29,146 nt of DNA from Avoscillospira sp045530865. GTDB taxonomy: Bacteria > Bacillota > Clostridia > Oscillospirales > Oscillospiraceae. The position numbers and the translations under genes were made by a program. Within the stretch, counting starts at the first letter, position 1; every line of letters starts with the position of its first letter. The notes under the pieces are model-generated. The model did not search any database and was not told the origin of the DNA. It was given only the letters and a program-made list of their open reading frames with translations. Shown one piece after another: positions 1-7,197 of this stretch. The stretch lies in the NCBI GenBank assembly GCA_045530865.1, contig JAZSCX010000070.1, forward strand, positions 1 through 29,146, given 5' to 3'.

Positions 1-1359
1 GCCAAGGAAGAGATTCATAAATCGCGTACCGAAAATGAGCGGGAACTGAAAGAACGCCGCTCCGACCTGCAGAAACAGGAACGCCGTCTGCAGCAGAAGG
101 AAGAATCCTTCGATAAGAAGCTGGACGCCCACGAAAAGAAAGAGGAAGAGCTGGCCCGCAGGCTGGCCGCCGCCGCCGCCACACAGGAAGAGGTCAACTC
201 CCTCAAGCGCAGTCAGCTGGAGGTTCTGGAAAAGATCTCCGGCCTGACGCAGGAAGAAGCCAAGAATTATCTGCTGCAGAACATTGAATCTGAAGTGCGC
301 CACGAAAGCGCCATGAAGATCAAGGAGATCGAGAACCAGATGAAGGATCAGGCCGATCAGCTGGCCCGGGAGATCATCTCCATCGCCATCCAGCGCTGTG
401 CCGCCGATCATGCCGCAGAAGCCACCGTTTCCGTTGTGCCCCTGCCGAATGACGAAATGAAGGGCCGTATCATCGGCCGCGAAGGTCGTAATATTCGTAC
501 TCTGGAAACCATCACGGGCGTCGATCTCATCATCGATGATACGCCCGAAGCCATCACCGTCTCCAGCTTTGACCCGGTGCGCCGTGAGGTTGCCCGTCTG
601 GCACTGGAGAAGCTCATTGCCGATGGCCGCATCCATCCCACCCGCATCGAAGATATGGTGGAAAAGGCCCGCCGCGAGGTGGACCAGACCATCAAGACAG
701 AGGGCGAGCGCGCCACCTTCGAAACCGGCATCCACGGCCTGCACCCCGAACTGGTGAAGCTGCTGGGCCGCCAGAAGTACCGCACTTCCTATGGTCAGAA
801 CGTGCTGAACCACTCCATCGAGGTTGCCAACATTGCAGGATTGCTTGCCAGCGAGCTGGGTGTTGATGTGACTCTGGCAAAGCGTGCCGGTCTGCTGCAC
901 GATCTGGGCAAGTCCGTCGACCATGAAATGGAAGGCAGCCATGTCCAGCTGGGTGTGGAACTGGCCAGAAAGTACAAGGAATCCCCCGCCGTTGTCCACG
1001 CCATCGAGGCGCACCACGGCGATGTGGAAGCACAGACCGTCATCGCTTGCCTTGTGCAGGCTGCCGACGCCATCTCTGCTGCCCGTCCCGGCGCAAGACG
1101 CGAGAATGTGGAAAACTACATCCGCCGTCTGGAGAAGCTGGAAGAGCTGACCGGCACCTACCCCGGTGTCAGCAAGGCCTACGCCATTCAGGCCGGCCGC
1201 GAGGTCCGCATCATGGTCAAGCCCGAGGAAGTCACCGAGGACAACATGATCCTGCTGGCCCGCGAGCTGGCAAAGAAGATCGAAGCCGAGCTGGAATACC
1301 CCGGTCAGATCAAGGTCAACGTCATCCGCGAGACCAAGGCTGTGGAATACGCAAAATAA
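1..1359 (+). CDS. rny: Ribonuclease Y (3' part, start outside window)
   Basis: RNase Y is the membrane-anchored endoribonuclease that initiates mRNA decay in Firmicutes. The reading frame is open from base 1, so the N-terminal membrane anchor and the start lie upstream of the window; 452 codons are visible. In order one sees a charged coiled coil (Lys/Glu/Arg/Gln-rich, first ~85 codons), a KH domain with the signature GRIIGREGRNIR, and an HD domain with LNHSIEVA and LLHDLGK, the HD pair being the metal-binding catalytic residues. The C-terminal region (VNVIRETKAVEYAK) is typical of the family's end. The gene is followed at once by a strong hairpin terminator. Identification is secure; only the start is missing. 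Confidence 0.97.
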   Translation, partial: AKEEIHKSRTENERELKERRSDLQKQERRLQQKEESFDKKLDAHEKKEEELARRLAAAAATQEEVNSLKRSQLEVLEKISGLTQEEAKNYLLQNIESEVRHESAMKIKEIENQMKDQADQLAREIISIAIQRCAADHAAEATVSVVPLPNDEMKGRIIGREGRNIRTLETITGVDLIIDDTPEAITVSSFDPVRREVARLALEKLIADGRIHPTRIEDMVEKARREVDQTIKTEGERATFETGIHGLHPELVKLLGRQKYRTSYGQNVLNHSIEVANIAGLLASELGVDVTLAKRAGLLHDLGKSVDHEMEGSHVQLGVELARKYKESPAVVHAIEAHHGDVEAQTVIACLVQAADAISAARPGARRENVENYIRRLEKLEELTGTYPGVSKAYAIQAGREVRIMVKPEEVTEDNMILLARELAKKIEAELEYPGQIKVNVIRETKAVEYAK

Positions 1360-1370
1360 AGAGACAAGAA

Positions 1371-1402
1371 ATCCCGGTGAGAAGTTCTCACCGGGATTTT
1401 TA
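1371..1402. terminator. Bidirectional intrinsic terminator between rny and the SAD-like gene
   Basis: A perfect 12-bp inverted repeat (ATCCCGGTGAGA at 1371-1382, its complement at 1386-1397, 3-nt loop) is followed by TTTT on the + strand, ending rny. On the - strand the stem is followed by a U-rich tail, so it can also end the leftward citC operon. Confidence 0.9.
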
Positions 1403-1408
1403 CATCTT

Positions 1409-2341
1409 TCAGAACATGATTTTCTGCGCGGAATCCAGCGACCGCAGCAGCTCTTCCGAGCCTTCACCCACACAGCCGACCATGAGATACCGCTTCGTAT
1501 CGGCGTCATAGATAAAATGAGGCAGCAGATGGAAGTTTTTGATCTGTCCCGTGTGGCGCACATGGGTTCTGGGACCCGTACAGCCGTGCAGGGTGCCGCC
1601 AATGGAGATGTGGGTCTCATCCACATAGTCGATGGGCAGTTTGGCAGAGATCATCTCGTTGACTTTCTGCTCCAATTCCGCCAGATTGAAGGAGGGTGCA
1701 TGGTCATTGAAGGCCAGAATAAAGCCGTGCTTCACATCGGCGTGCTCGCAGCGCTCCACTTCCTCCTGCGGCATACAGAATTCGCACAGATCCTCCACAG
1801 AGTGGGACATGAGGCGGTAGGGCAGCGACGCATAGACCACATCGTAGATCTCCTTGGGGAAGGGGCCGAAGAGGTTGGGCCGGGAGATCAGGATCTGCTC
1901 GCCCACGCCAATCAGCAGGTTGGCGTTGCGGTTCAGCATGGGGTAGATCAGGTCAAAATGCTCGATAATGACCCGCTTGCCCCGACGGACAGCCTCCTCA
2001 ATGGCGTCGGCCAGCACGGACATCTGGGTAAAGCCCTGTTCAAAGCGGATGTCCAGATGGTAGGTGTGGGGGGTAAAGAAGCCCATTTCCAGATCCTGAT
2101 CCAGCAGGGGCAGGGGACGGACATTGACGCCGTCGTCGTCGTTGGTCAGCTCCAGACCGGGGAACATGCCCTTGATCATGACGCTTTTGCCGGAACCGGC
2201 CTCGCCGATAATGCCGATGATCTGGTCAAAGGGAGAAAGGTACTGCTGGGCGATCTGCTGCCCCAGCTCGAACATACGGCTTCTGCCGCGGGGGGCGTAA
2301 TAGCTGGTCATGATATGGTTGCTGTGCTTGCTGTTGAACAT
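1409..2341 (-). CDS. P-loop protein with alanyl-tRNA synthetase second additional domain (SAD)-like C-terminus
   Basis: This is a 310-residue protein. Residues 46-53 read GEAGSGKS, a Walker A motif, followed by a possible NTPase core to about residue 180. The C-terminal third has His205, His214, Cys254 and His260 in a context (THISIGGTLHGCTGPRTH) that resembles the zinc-binding SAD/editing domain of alanyl-tRNA synthetases and AlaX proteins. I recall such proteins being named 'alanine-tRNA synthetase second additional domain-containing' in Clostridia; the function is unknown to me. It starts 3 nt after the citC stop, and its ribosome site (GGAGGG) lies inside the end of citC, so the two are translationally linked. 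A role in citrate lyase maturation or in nucleotide-dependent editing is only inference. Confidence 0.75.
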   Translation of the reverse strand: MFNSKHSNHIMTSYYAPRGRSRMFELGQQIAQQYLSPFDQIIGIIGEAGSGKSVMIKGMFPGLELTNDDDGVNVRPLPLLDQDLEMGFFTPHTYHLDIRFEQGFTQMSVLADAIEEAVRRGKRVIIEHFDLIYPMLNRNANLLIGVGEQILISRPNLFGPFPKEIYDVVYASLPYRLMSHSVEDLCEFCMPQEEVERCEHADVKHGFILAFNDHAPSFNLAELEQKVNEMISAKLPIDYVDETHISIGGTLHGCTGPRTHVRHTGQIKNFHLLPHFIYDADTKRYLMVGCVGEGSEELLRSLDSAQKIMF

Positions 2342-2344
2342 GAT

Positions 2345-3331
2345 CTATCCCTCCTGGTATTGACTGAGATACGCATAGGTGGCGGGCGGCACCAGCTCCC
2401 TGATCTGCGCCGGATCCCCCTCTTTCAGCAGGCGGCGAACACGGCTGGCGCTGACGGCGCAGCCGGCCTGTTCCAGTCGGGGCACCTGCACCAGCGTAAT
2501 GCCGTGGGCAGGCAGGTGCTTGGCAAGGCTCCGGTTGTAGTCCTCCGTCAGGGCGGAGAAAGGCTCCGTACCCACATAGCGGCGGGTGATGCCCAGTGCC
2601 GGAGCCAGCTGCTGTGTGAAAATCGTCAGATCCAGCTGACTCTGGGCGGCACCGGCCTGATCCCGGTTGGGCAAAAAATAGGTGGGGAAGGTGGCCGCGG
2701 AGATCAGGTAAGGCCCCGTTTCCACCACGGTGACGTTATGGAGGTCTGCGGTTCCGGCCTGCACCAGCGCCAGCCGATCCTTTGCCGGGAAATGCCCCCG
2801 ATCCTCCGATAAGACAAATACATAAAGCCGGTCGCAGTCCTTTGCCGCTGTTTCGATCAGATACCGGTGGCCGTTGGTAAAGGGGTCGCAGTTCATAACC
2901 GCCGCGCCGATGGTCTTTGCCTCCGGAAACCGGGGCAGCGCCGCCAGATACTGCCGCAGGCCGTCCTTCCGATCCTCCATCAGCAGCACGGTTTTCGTCT
3001 GCGCCACGGGGTAGAAGAACAGGTTTTGCAGCAGCAGCCGATTTCTGGGCTTGGTGTAGAGAAACAGATGGTCAATTCCCCGGCGGAAAGCATCCTGCCG
3101 CAGCTGAGTCAGCACCGTTGCCGTCAGATCCTCACCCTGCCGCGCCGGATCCACCGCCAGATATTTCAGCAGATTGCCGTCCCGGGAGCCGGTGGCGATC
3201 AGGGCGTCATTCTCCCAGACCAGCACCGTATATTCCGGCGCCGCCTCCGGCTGCAGTCCCGTTTTCCGGAGAAGTTGCTCCCACTGGGGCGGCAGCGGCG
3301 TTTCCCGCGGCGCCAGATGCTGCAAATCCAT
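2345..3331 (-). CDS. citC: [Citrate (pro-3S)-lyase] ligase
   Basis: CitC acetylates the thiol of the citrate lyase acyl carrier protein's prosthetic group using acetate and ATP, switching the enzyme on. The 328 residues fit the family. The N-terminal ~120 residues look like a GNAT-type domain, followed by a nucleotidyltransferase domain carrying the TNGH version of the HxGH motif at residues 152-155 (NCDPFTNGHRYLIE) and a C-terminal SASRVRRLL motif equivalent to the family's ISxSxVR. The gene diverges from citDEF across a 139-nt gap, so both arms can share regulation. GAGGTGGTGAG precedes the ATG. Identification is secure from motifs and neighbours. Confidence 0.95.
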   Translation of the reverse strand: MDLQHLAPRETPLPPQWEQLLRKTGLQPEAAPEYTVLVWENDALIATGSRDGNLLKYLAVDPARQGEDLTATVLTQLRQDAFRRGIDHLFLYTKPRNRLLLQNLFFYPVAQTKTVLLMEDRKDGLRQYLAALPRFPEAKTIGAAVMNCDPFTNGHRYLIETAAKDCDRLYVFVLSEDRGHFPAKDRLALVQAGTADLHNVTVVETGPYLISAATFPTYFLPNRDQAGAAQSQLDLTIFTQQLAPALGITRRYVGTEPFSALTEDYNRSLAKHLPAHGITLVQVPRLEQAGCAVSASRVRRLLKEGDPAQIRELVPPATYAYLSQYQEG

Positions 3332-3356
3332 TCACTCACCACCTCTTATTTTCTAT

Positions 3357-3362
3357 AGTATA
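3357..3362 (-). promoter_or_regulatory. Possible -10 box for citC
   Basis: TATACT on the - strand lies about 26 nt upstream of the citC ATG. The -35 region 16-17 nt further up is poor (TTTCAA-like), so activation or a weak promoter is possible. Confidence 0.4.
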
Positions 3363-3404
3363 CAAAATTTGTTGGCATTTGAAAAGGCTTTTCCCGGAAA
3401 CAGA

Positions 3405-3433
3405 TTGCAAGAGAGCAGAAATTATTATATAAT
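3405..3433 (+). promoter_or_regulatory. Sigma-A promoter for citDEF
   Basis: TTGCAA (3405-3410) and TATAAT (3428-3433) are 17 bp apart, predicting a transcript start near 3440, about 30 nt before the citD ATG. Confidence 0.8.
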
Positions 3434-3470
3434 ATCTGCAGATTGATATAGAACAAACGGAGGAATTGCC

Positions 3471-3740
3471 ATGGCTGACGTAAAAAAGAAAGCCTCTGCG
3501 GGCACGCTGGAATCCAGTGACGTCTATGTGGAGATCGAGCCTGCGGAAGCCGGTCTTGCGATCGACCTGCAATCCGTGGTGCAGGCCCAGTTCGGCGAAG
3601 CCATTGAAGCTGCCGTACGGGAGGTTCTGCAGGAAAACGGCGTGACCTGCGCCAGTGTGAAGATCATGGATCGAGGCGCGCTGGAGTGTGTCATTCGCGC
3701 CAGAGTGGAAACTGCGGTGCTTCGCAGCAGGGAGGGTTGA
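3471..3740 (+). CDS. citD: Citrate lyase acyl carrier protein (gamma subunit)
   Basis: CitD carries the phosphoribosyl-dephospho-CoA arm that shuttles acetyl and citryl groups between the CitF and CitE active sites. The 89-residue protein is slightly shorter than the ~98 residues of enterobacterial CitD. The sequence AGTLESSD places the modified serine at Ser15, equivalent to Ser14 in Klebsiella CitD. The C-terminal part has the family's DRGALECVIRARVE block. A clear ribosome site (GGAGG, 3459-3463) precedes the ATG. It is the first gene of citDEF; the stop is 2 nt before the citE start. Confidence 0.95.
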   Translation: MADVKKKASAGTLESSDVYVEIEPAEAGLAIDLQSVVQAQFGEAIEAAVREVLQENGVTCASVKIMDRGALECVIRARVETAVLRSREG

Positions 3741-3742
3741 GT

Positions 3743-4624
3743 ATGCGCCGATCCATGTTGTTTTTGCCGGGCAATACGCCCAATATTCTGATCAACGGCG
3801 CTTACTTAGGTGCCGATGCGGTGATCTTCGATCTGGAGGACGCCGTTTCCCCCGATGAAAAGGACTCCGCCCGCATTCTCGTCCGCAACACCATCCGCTA
3901 TCTGGATTTTTCCGGCTGCGAGGTGATCGTGCGGATCAATTCTCTGGATCATGATTTCTGGAAGGCCGATTTGGATACCATCGTGCCCCAGAAGCCCGAC
4001 TGGATCATGCTGCCCAAGACGGCGCTGCCGGAGCATGTGCAGACCGTGGACGCCTATCTGACGGCGCTGGAAGAAAAACTGGGTCTGCCCGGGAATTCCG
4101 TGCGGCTCATGCCCCTGATCGAGACGGCGCTGGGCGTGGAAAACGCCTTCGCCATTGCCACTGCCTCCAAGCGGGTGGGTGCCCTGTTCCTGGGCGCGGA
4201 GGATCTGACCGCCGACCTGCAGTGCAAGCGCACCAAGGAAAGCCGGGAGATCGAATACGCCCGGGGCCGTCTGGTGGTGGCAGCCCGTGCCGCCGGTGTG
4301 GATGTCTATGATACGCCCTTCACCGATGTCAACGATGCCGTAGGCATGGAAGCGGATGCCCGCTACGCCAAGGCCATGGGCTTTACCGGCAAAGCCTCCA
4401 TCTCTCCCCGTCATGTGGAGATCATCAACCGGGTGTTCAGCCCCACGCCGGCAGAGATCGACTATGCCTATGAGGTGCTGGATGCCATTGCGCTGGCAAA
4501 GGCACAGGGCCGCGGCGCCATCTCTCTTCGCGGCAAGATGATCGATGCACCCATCGTGGCCAGAGCACGGCAGACCATTGCTGCCGCCGAAGTCCTCGGC
4601 CTCGGGAAAGGAGCTGCCCAATGA
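3743..4624 (+). CDS. citE: Citrate lyase beta subunit (citryl-ACP lyase)
   Basis: CitE cleaves citryl-ACP to oxaloacetate and acetyl-ACP. I set the start at 3743, because the protein then begins MRRSMLFLPGN as in the family and has a GGGAGGG ribosome site; a longer in-frame start at 3686 would overlap citD. The 293 residues match the usual length. Family blocks are GADAVIFDLEDAV (metal and substrate region), IMLPKT, LIET, LGAEDLTADL, and GFTGKASISPRHV. It ends in a 4-nt ATGA overlap with citF, indicating coupled translation and the fixed subunit ratio expected of the complex. Confidence 0.96.
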   Translation: MRRSMLFLPGNTPNILINGAYLGADAVIFDLEDAVSPDEKDSARILVRNTIRYLDFSGCEVIVRINSLDHDFWKADLDTIVPQKPDWIMLPKTALPEHVQTVDAYLTALEEKLGLPGNSVRLMPLIETALGVENAFAIATASKRVGALFLGAEDLTADLQCKRTKESREIEYARGRLVVAARAAGVDVYDTPFTDVNDAVGMEADARYAKAMGFTGKASISPRHVEIINRVFSPTPAEIDYAYEVLDAIALAKAQGRGAISLRGKMIDAPIVARARQTIAAAEVLGLGKGAAQ

Positions 4625-6027
4625 AAACAAAAGTTGTCTCCTCTCTGCAGGCCGCCATTTTGCAGGCGGAGCTGAAGGACGGCATGACCGTCTCCTTCCA
4701 CCACCATCTGCGCAACGGCGACTATGTCCTGAATATGGTCATGGAGCAGATCGCCGCCCTCGGTATCCAGGATCTGACCGTCAATGCCAGCTCCCTCTTT
4801 GATACCCATGCGCCCCTGCTGGATCATATTGAAAACGGCGTGGTCACCACCATTCAGACCGACTATATGGCAGCCGGAATCGGCCGTGCCATTTCACAGG
4901 GCATCATGGAAAACCCGGTGCAGTTCCGCACCCACGGCGGCCGTCCCCGGGATATCTCTCTTGGCGTGACCCCCATCGATGTGGCCTTCATTGCCGCGCC
5001 TGCCTGTGACCCCATGGGCAACTGCTCCGGCAAGTACGGCCCCTCCGCCTGCGGCTCTCTGGGCTATGCCATGGCGGATGCCCGCTATGCCAGGCACGTC
5101 ATCATCATCACCGACAATCTGGTTCCCTATCCTCTGCAGGATTGGTCCATCCCCGAGACCGATGTGGATGCAGTAGTCACCGTGGACGCCATCGGCGATC
5201 CCAAGGGCATCGTCTCCGGCACCACCCGCATCACCCGTGACCCCGTGGGTCTGGTCATGGCCTCCTATGCGGCGCAGGTCATCAAGCATTCCGGCCTGCT
5301 GCAGGAGGGATTTTCCTTCCAGACCGGTGCGGGCGGCGCGTCTCTGGCAGCTGCCAGTTTTCTGAAGGATATCATGCTGCAGGAAAAGATCCGCGGCAGC
5401 TTCGGCCTCGGCGGTATCACCGGATATATGGTGGATATGCTGCGGGCAGGCTGCTTTGAAAAGCTGATGGACGTCCAGTGCTTCGATTTGGCAGCGGTGG
5501 AATCCATCCGCACCGATCCCCGCCATCAGGAGATCTCCGCCATGCACTATGCCAGCCCGGCCTCCAAGAGCGCCGTGGTAGACAGCCTCGATGTCGTCAT
5601 TCTGGGCGCCACAGAAGTGGATACGGACTTTAACATCAACGTCCACACGGATTCCAACGGCTTCATCATGGGCGGCAGCGGCGGTCACAGCGATACAGCA
5701 GCGGGCGCCAACCTGTCCATGATCATTGCGCCGCTGTTCCGTGCCCGCCTGCCCATCGTCACGGAGCATGTCCACTGTATCTCCACCCCCGGCAAGGATA
5801 TTGATGTGCTGGTCACGCAGGCCGGTATCGCGGTCAATCCCAAAAACACGGAGCTGACGGCCCGCCTGAAAGCTGCAGGTCTGCCCATCGTGGATATCCG
5901 GCAGCTGAAGGAGAGGGCCGAGCAGCTCACCGGCAAGCCCACCCCCCTGACCCGGGGCGACCGGGTGGTTGCCAATATCATCAGCCGCGACGGCGACCTT
6001 CTGGATCAGATCCACCGCGTTGTATAA
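4621..6027 (+). CDS. citF: Citrate lyase alpha subunit (citrate:acetyl-ACP transferase)
   Basis: CitF exchanges the acetyl group on the CitD arm for citrate. The protein is 468 residues, some 40 shorter than the ~510-residue enterobacterial CitF; the shortfall appears to be at the N-terminus, which starts at MKTKVVSSLQAAI. Family blocks seen include DGMTVSFHHHLRNGDYV, the glycine-rich FQTGAGGAS region, GLGGITGYMVDML and MGGSGGHSDTAAGANL. The start is fixed by the ATGA overlap with citE and an upstream GGGAAAGGAG. A read-through terminator-like hairpin (6147-6202) lies 120 nt downstream. Identification is secure. Confidence 0.96.
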   Translation: MKTKVVSSLQAAILQAELKDGMTVSFHHHLRNGDYVLNMVMEQIAALGIQDLTVNASSLFDTHAPLLDHIENGVVTTIQTDYMAAGIGRAISQGIMENPVQFRTHGGRPRDISLGVTPIDVAFIAAPACDPMGNCSGKYGPSACGSLGYAMADARYARHVIIITDNLVPYPLQDWSIPETDVDAVVTVDAIGDPKGIVSGTTRITRDPVGLVMASYAAQVIKHSGLLQEGFSFQTGAGGASLAAASFLKDIMLQEKIRGSFGLGGITGYMVDMLRAGCFEKLMDVQCFDLAAVESIRTDPRHQEISAMHYASPASKSAVVDSLDVVILGATEVDTDFNINVHTDSNGFIMGGSGGHSDTAAGANLSMIIAPLFRARLPIVTEHVHCISTPGKDIDVLVTQAGIAVNPKNTELTARLKAAGLPIVDIRQLKERAEQLTGKPTPLTRGDRVVANIISRDGDLLDQIHRVV

Positions 6028-6039
6028 CTCCACGCAAGG

Positions 6040-6084
6040 GCTCCCCTTGGTGACCAAGGGGAGCAGTCGGCCTTTAGGCCGACT
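6040..6084. repeat. Palindromic repeat fragment (two adjacent hairpins) after citF
   Basis: Two perfect hairpins lie head to tail: GCTCCCCTTGG/CCAAGGGGAGC (6040-6064, 3-nt loop) and AGTCGGCCT/AGGCCGACT (6065-6084, 2-nt gap). The reverse complement resembles the right part of the element at 16253-16367 (CTCAGTCGGCCT...GCTCCCCT...AAGGGGAGC), so this is probably a half-copy of the same family, in the opposite orientation. Confidence 0.75.
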
Positions 6085-6136
6085 GAGGGGATCAGAACTA
6101 CCCCATATGCACGCACCCCCGATCATCAAAACGCCC

Positions 6137-6165
6137 TTGACAACTCTACCCTGTTCTTCTAAAAT
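6137..6165 (+). promoter_or_regulatory. Strong sigma-A promoter for gntR/citXG
   Basis: A consensus TTGACA (6137-6142) is 17 bp from TAAAAT (6160-6165), predicting a start near 6172 and a ~30-nt leader. The -10 box lies inside the left arm of the 6147-6196 palindrome. Confidence 0.8.
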
Positions 6166-6202
6166 TGTATTAAAACAATTTTGGAAGAACAGGGTAATTT
6201 TT
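6147..6202 (+). promoter_or_regulatory. 22-bp-arm palindrome: likely operator of gntR and terminator of citDEF
   Basis: The arms at 6147-6168 and 6175-6196 are complementary except for one pair that becomes G-U in RNA; the loop is 6 nt, and T5 follows (6198-6202). RNA from citF would form a complete terminator hairpin, whereas a transcript from the local promoter starts inside the loop and carries only the right arm. The ribosome site AGGG (6191-6194) is part of that right arm. As DNA, the palindrome covers the -10 box and start site, the place expected for a dimeric repressor. Confidence 0.7.
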
Positions 6203-7183
6203 ATGGATCTGTATCAAATCAATTTCGTGGATGGCATTCCGGTTTACCGTCAGCTGGTGGATCGCCTGCGCACCAATATCAAAAACGGTTCCCTGCCCAA
6301 CGGCACTCAACTGCCCACTGTCCGTGATTTGGCGCAGCAGATCTCTCTGGCGCAGGGCACAGTCAAGCGGGCCTATGACGAGCTTCGCAGCGAAGGTCTG
6401 GTAAAGCAGGTGCAGGGTCGGGGCACCTTTGTGTCCTATCAGCCGGTGGATCCGGAGAGCCGCATCGCCCGGGCCATGGCTGCCATCGATACCATGCTGG
6501 ATCAACTGGAGGAGATTCATTTCTCCATGGCGGAGACCCGGATCTATCTGGATCTGAAGCTGCGGGAGCGGGAGGAAACGCAGGAAAACCTGAAAATCGC
6601 TCTGGTGGAGTGCAATCCGGAGATTCTCTCGCAGGCTGCCGAGCAGCTCCGCCGTCTCAGCGGAATCGACGTCTTTACCTATGTACTGGATGAGGTTCGC
6701 CGCTATCCCTATGCTTTGGCGGAGGAGATGGATCTGATCGTCACGACCATCACCCACTCGGAGGAGGTCAATCAGCTGGTGACGGCCTCCAAAAAGATCG
6801 CCCGGATCGCCCTGCGTCTGCAGCCTCGCTGCGTGGCACAGATCGTGCGCCTGCCCGATGACGCGGTGGTGGGCATTCTCTGCGGCAGTCTGCGCTATGG
6901 AGAGCTGCTGCGCCAGACCTGTGAATCCTATGCCGACCGGGTCGAGATCCTGCAGCCGCAGCTGCTGGGAAAATCCGAGGGCTGCGCCGCACTGCTTTCC
7001 ACCGTTGATGCCCTGTTGATTCCGGAGCAATACGAAAAATACTGCTCCGCTTTGGAGCTGGAGCAGCTGCAGGCCTTTGCCCAGCAAAAGCCGCTGCTGC
7101 CCTGCGCCCACCAGATCGACGAAGGCTCCTTTATGTATGTAGAAGACAAAATCCGCCGCCTGCACCACAAGCAGCGGATTTGA
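6203..7183 (+). CDS. GntR-family (YtrA-like) transcriptional regulator of the cit locus
   Basis: The 326-residue protein opens with a winged helix-turn-helix (about residues 8-75): PVYRQLVDRLRTNIKNGSLP, LPTVRDLAQQ, GTVKRAYDELRSEGLV and GRGTFV are standard GntR blocks. A helical linker follows, then a ~210-residue C-terminal domain I do not recognise, with alternating strand and helix predicted by eye, perhaps a Rossmann-like ligand-sensing or dimerisation domain. I start it at 6203, where AGGG is 8 nt upstream; the longer open frame from 5969 runs through the citF end, the repeat and the promoter and is not credible. It lies between citF and citXG, 14 nt before the latter, so it very likely controls citrate lyase genes and itself through the palindrome it sits behind. 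The ligand is unknown. Confidence 0.85.
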   Translation: MDLYQINFVDGIPVYRQLVDRLRTNIKNGSLPNGTQLPTVRDLAQQISLAQGTVKRAYDELRSEGLVKQVQGRGTFVSYQPVDPESRIARAMAAIDTMLDQLEEIHFSMAETRIYLDLKLREREETQENLKIALVECNPEILSQAAEQLRRLSGIDVFTYVLDEVRRYPYALAEEMDLIVTTITHSEEVNQLVTASKKIARIALRLQPRCVAQIVRLPDDAVVGILCGSLRYGELLRQTCESYADRVEILQPQLLGKSEGCAALLSTVDALLIPEQYEKYCSALELEQLQAFAQQKPLLPCAHQIDEGSFMYVEDKIRRLHHKQRI

Positions 7184-7197
7184 CCGGGAGGTCAGCC

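Noticed and set aside
1517..2812. Long open frame opposite the SAD gene and citC
   Set aside because: It is a shadow of two well-supported genes on the other strand, with biased low-complexity residues and no family motif.
6040..6084. citF terminator
   Set aside because: The hairpins lack a T-run and match a dispersed repeat family; the better terminator is the palindrome at 6147-6202.
5969..6202. N-terminal extension of the GntR regulator through the citF end
   Set aside because: It would translate through the citF 3' end, the repeat and the promoter region; the wHTH begins right after ATG 6203, which has its own ribosome site.
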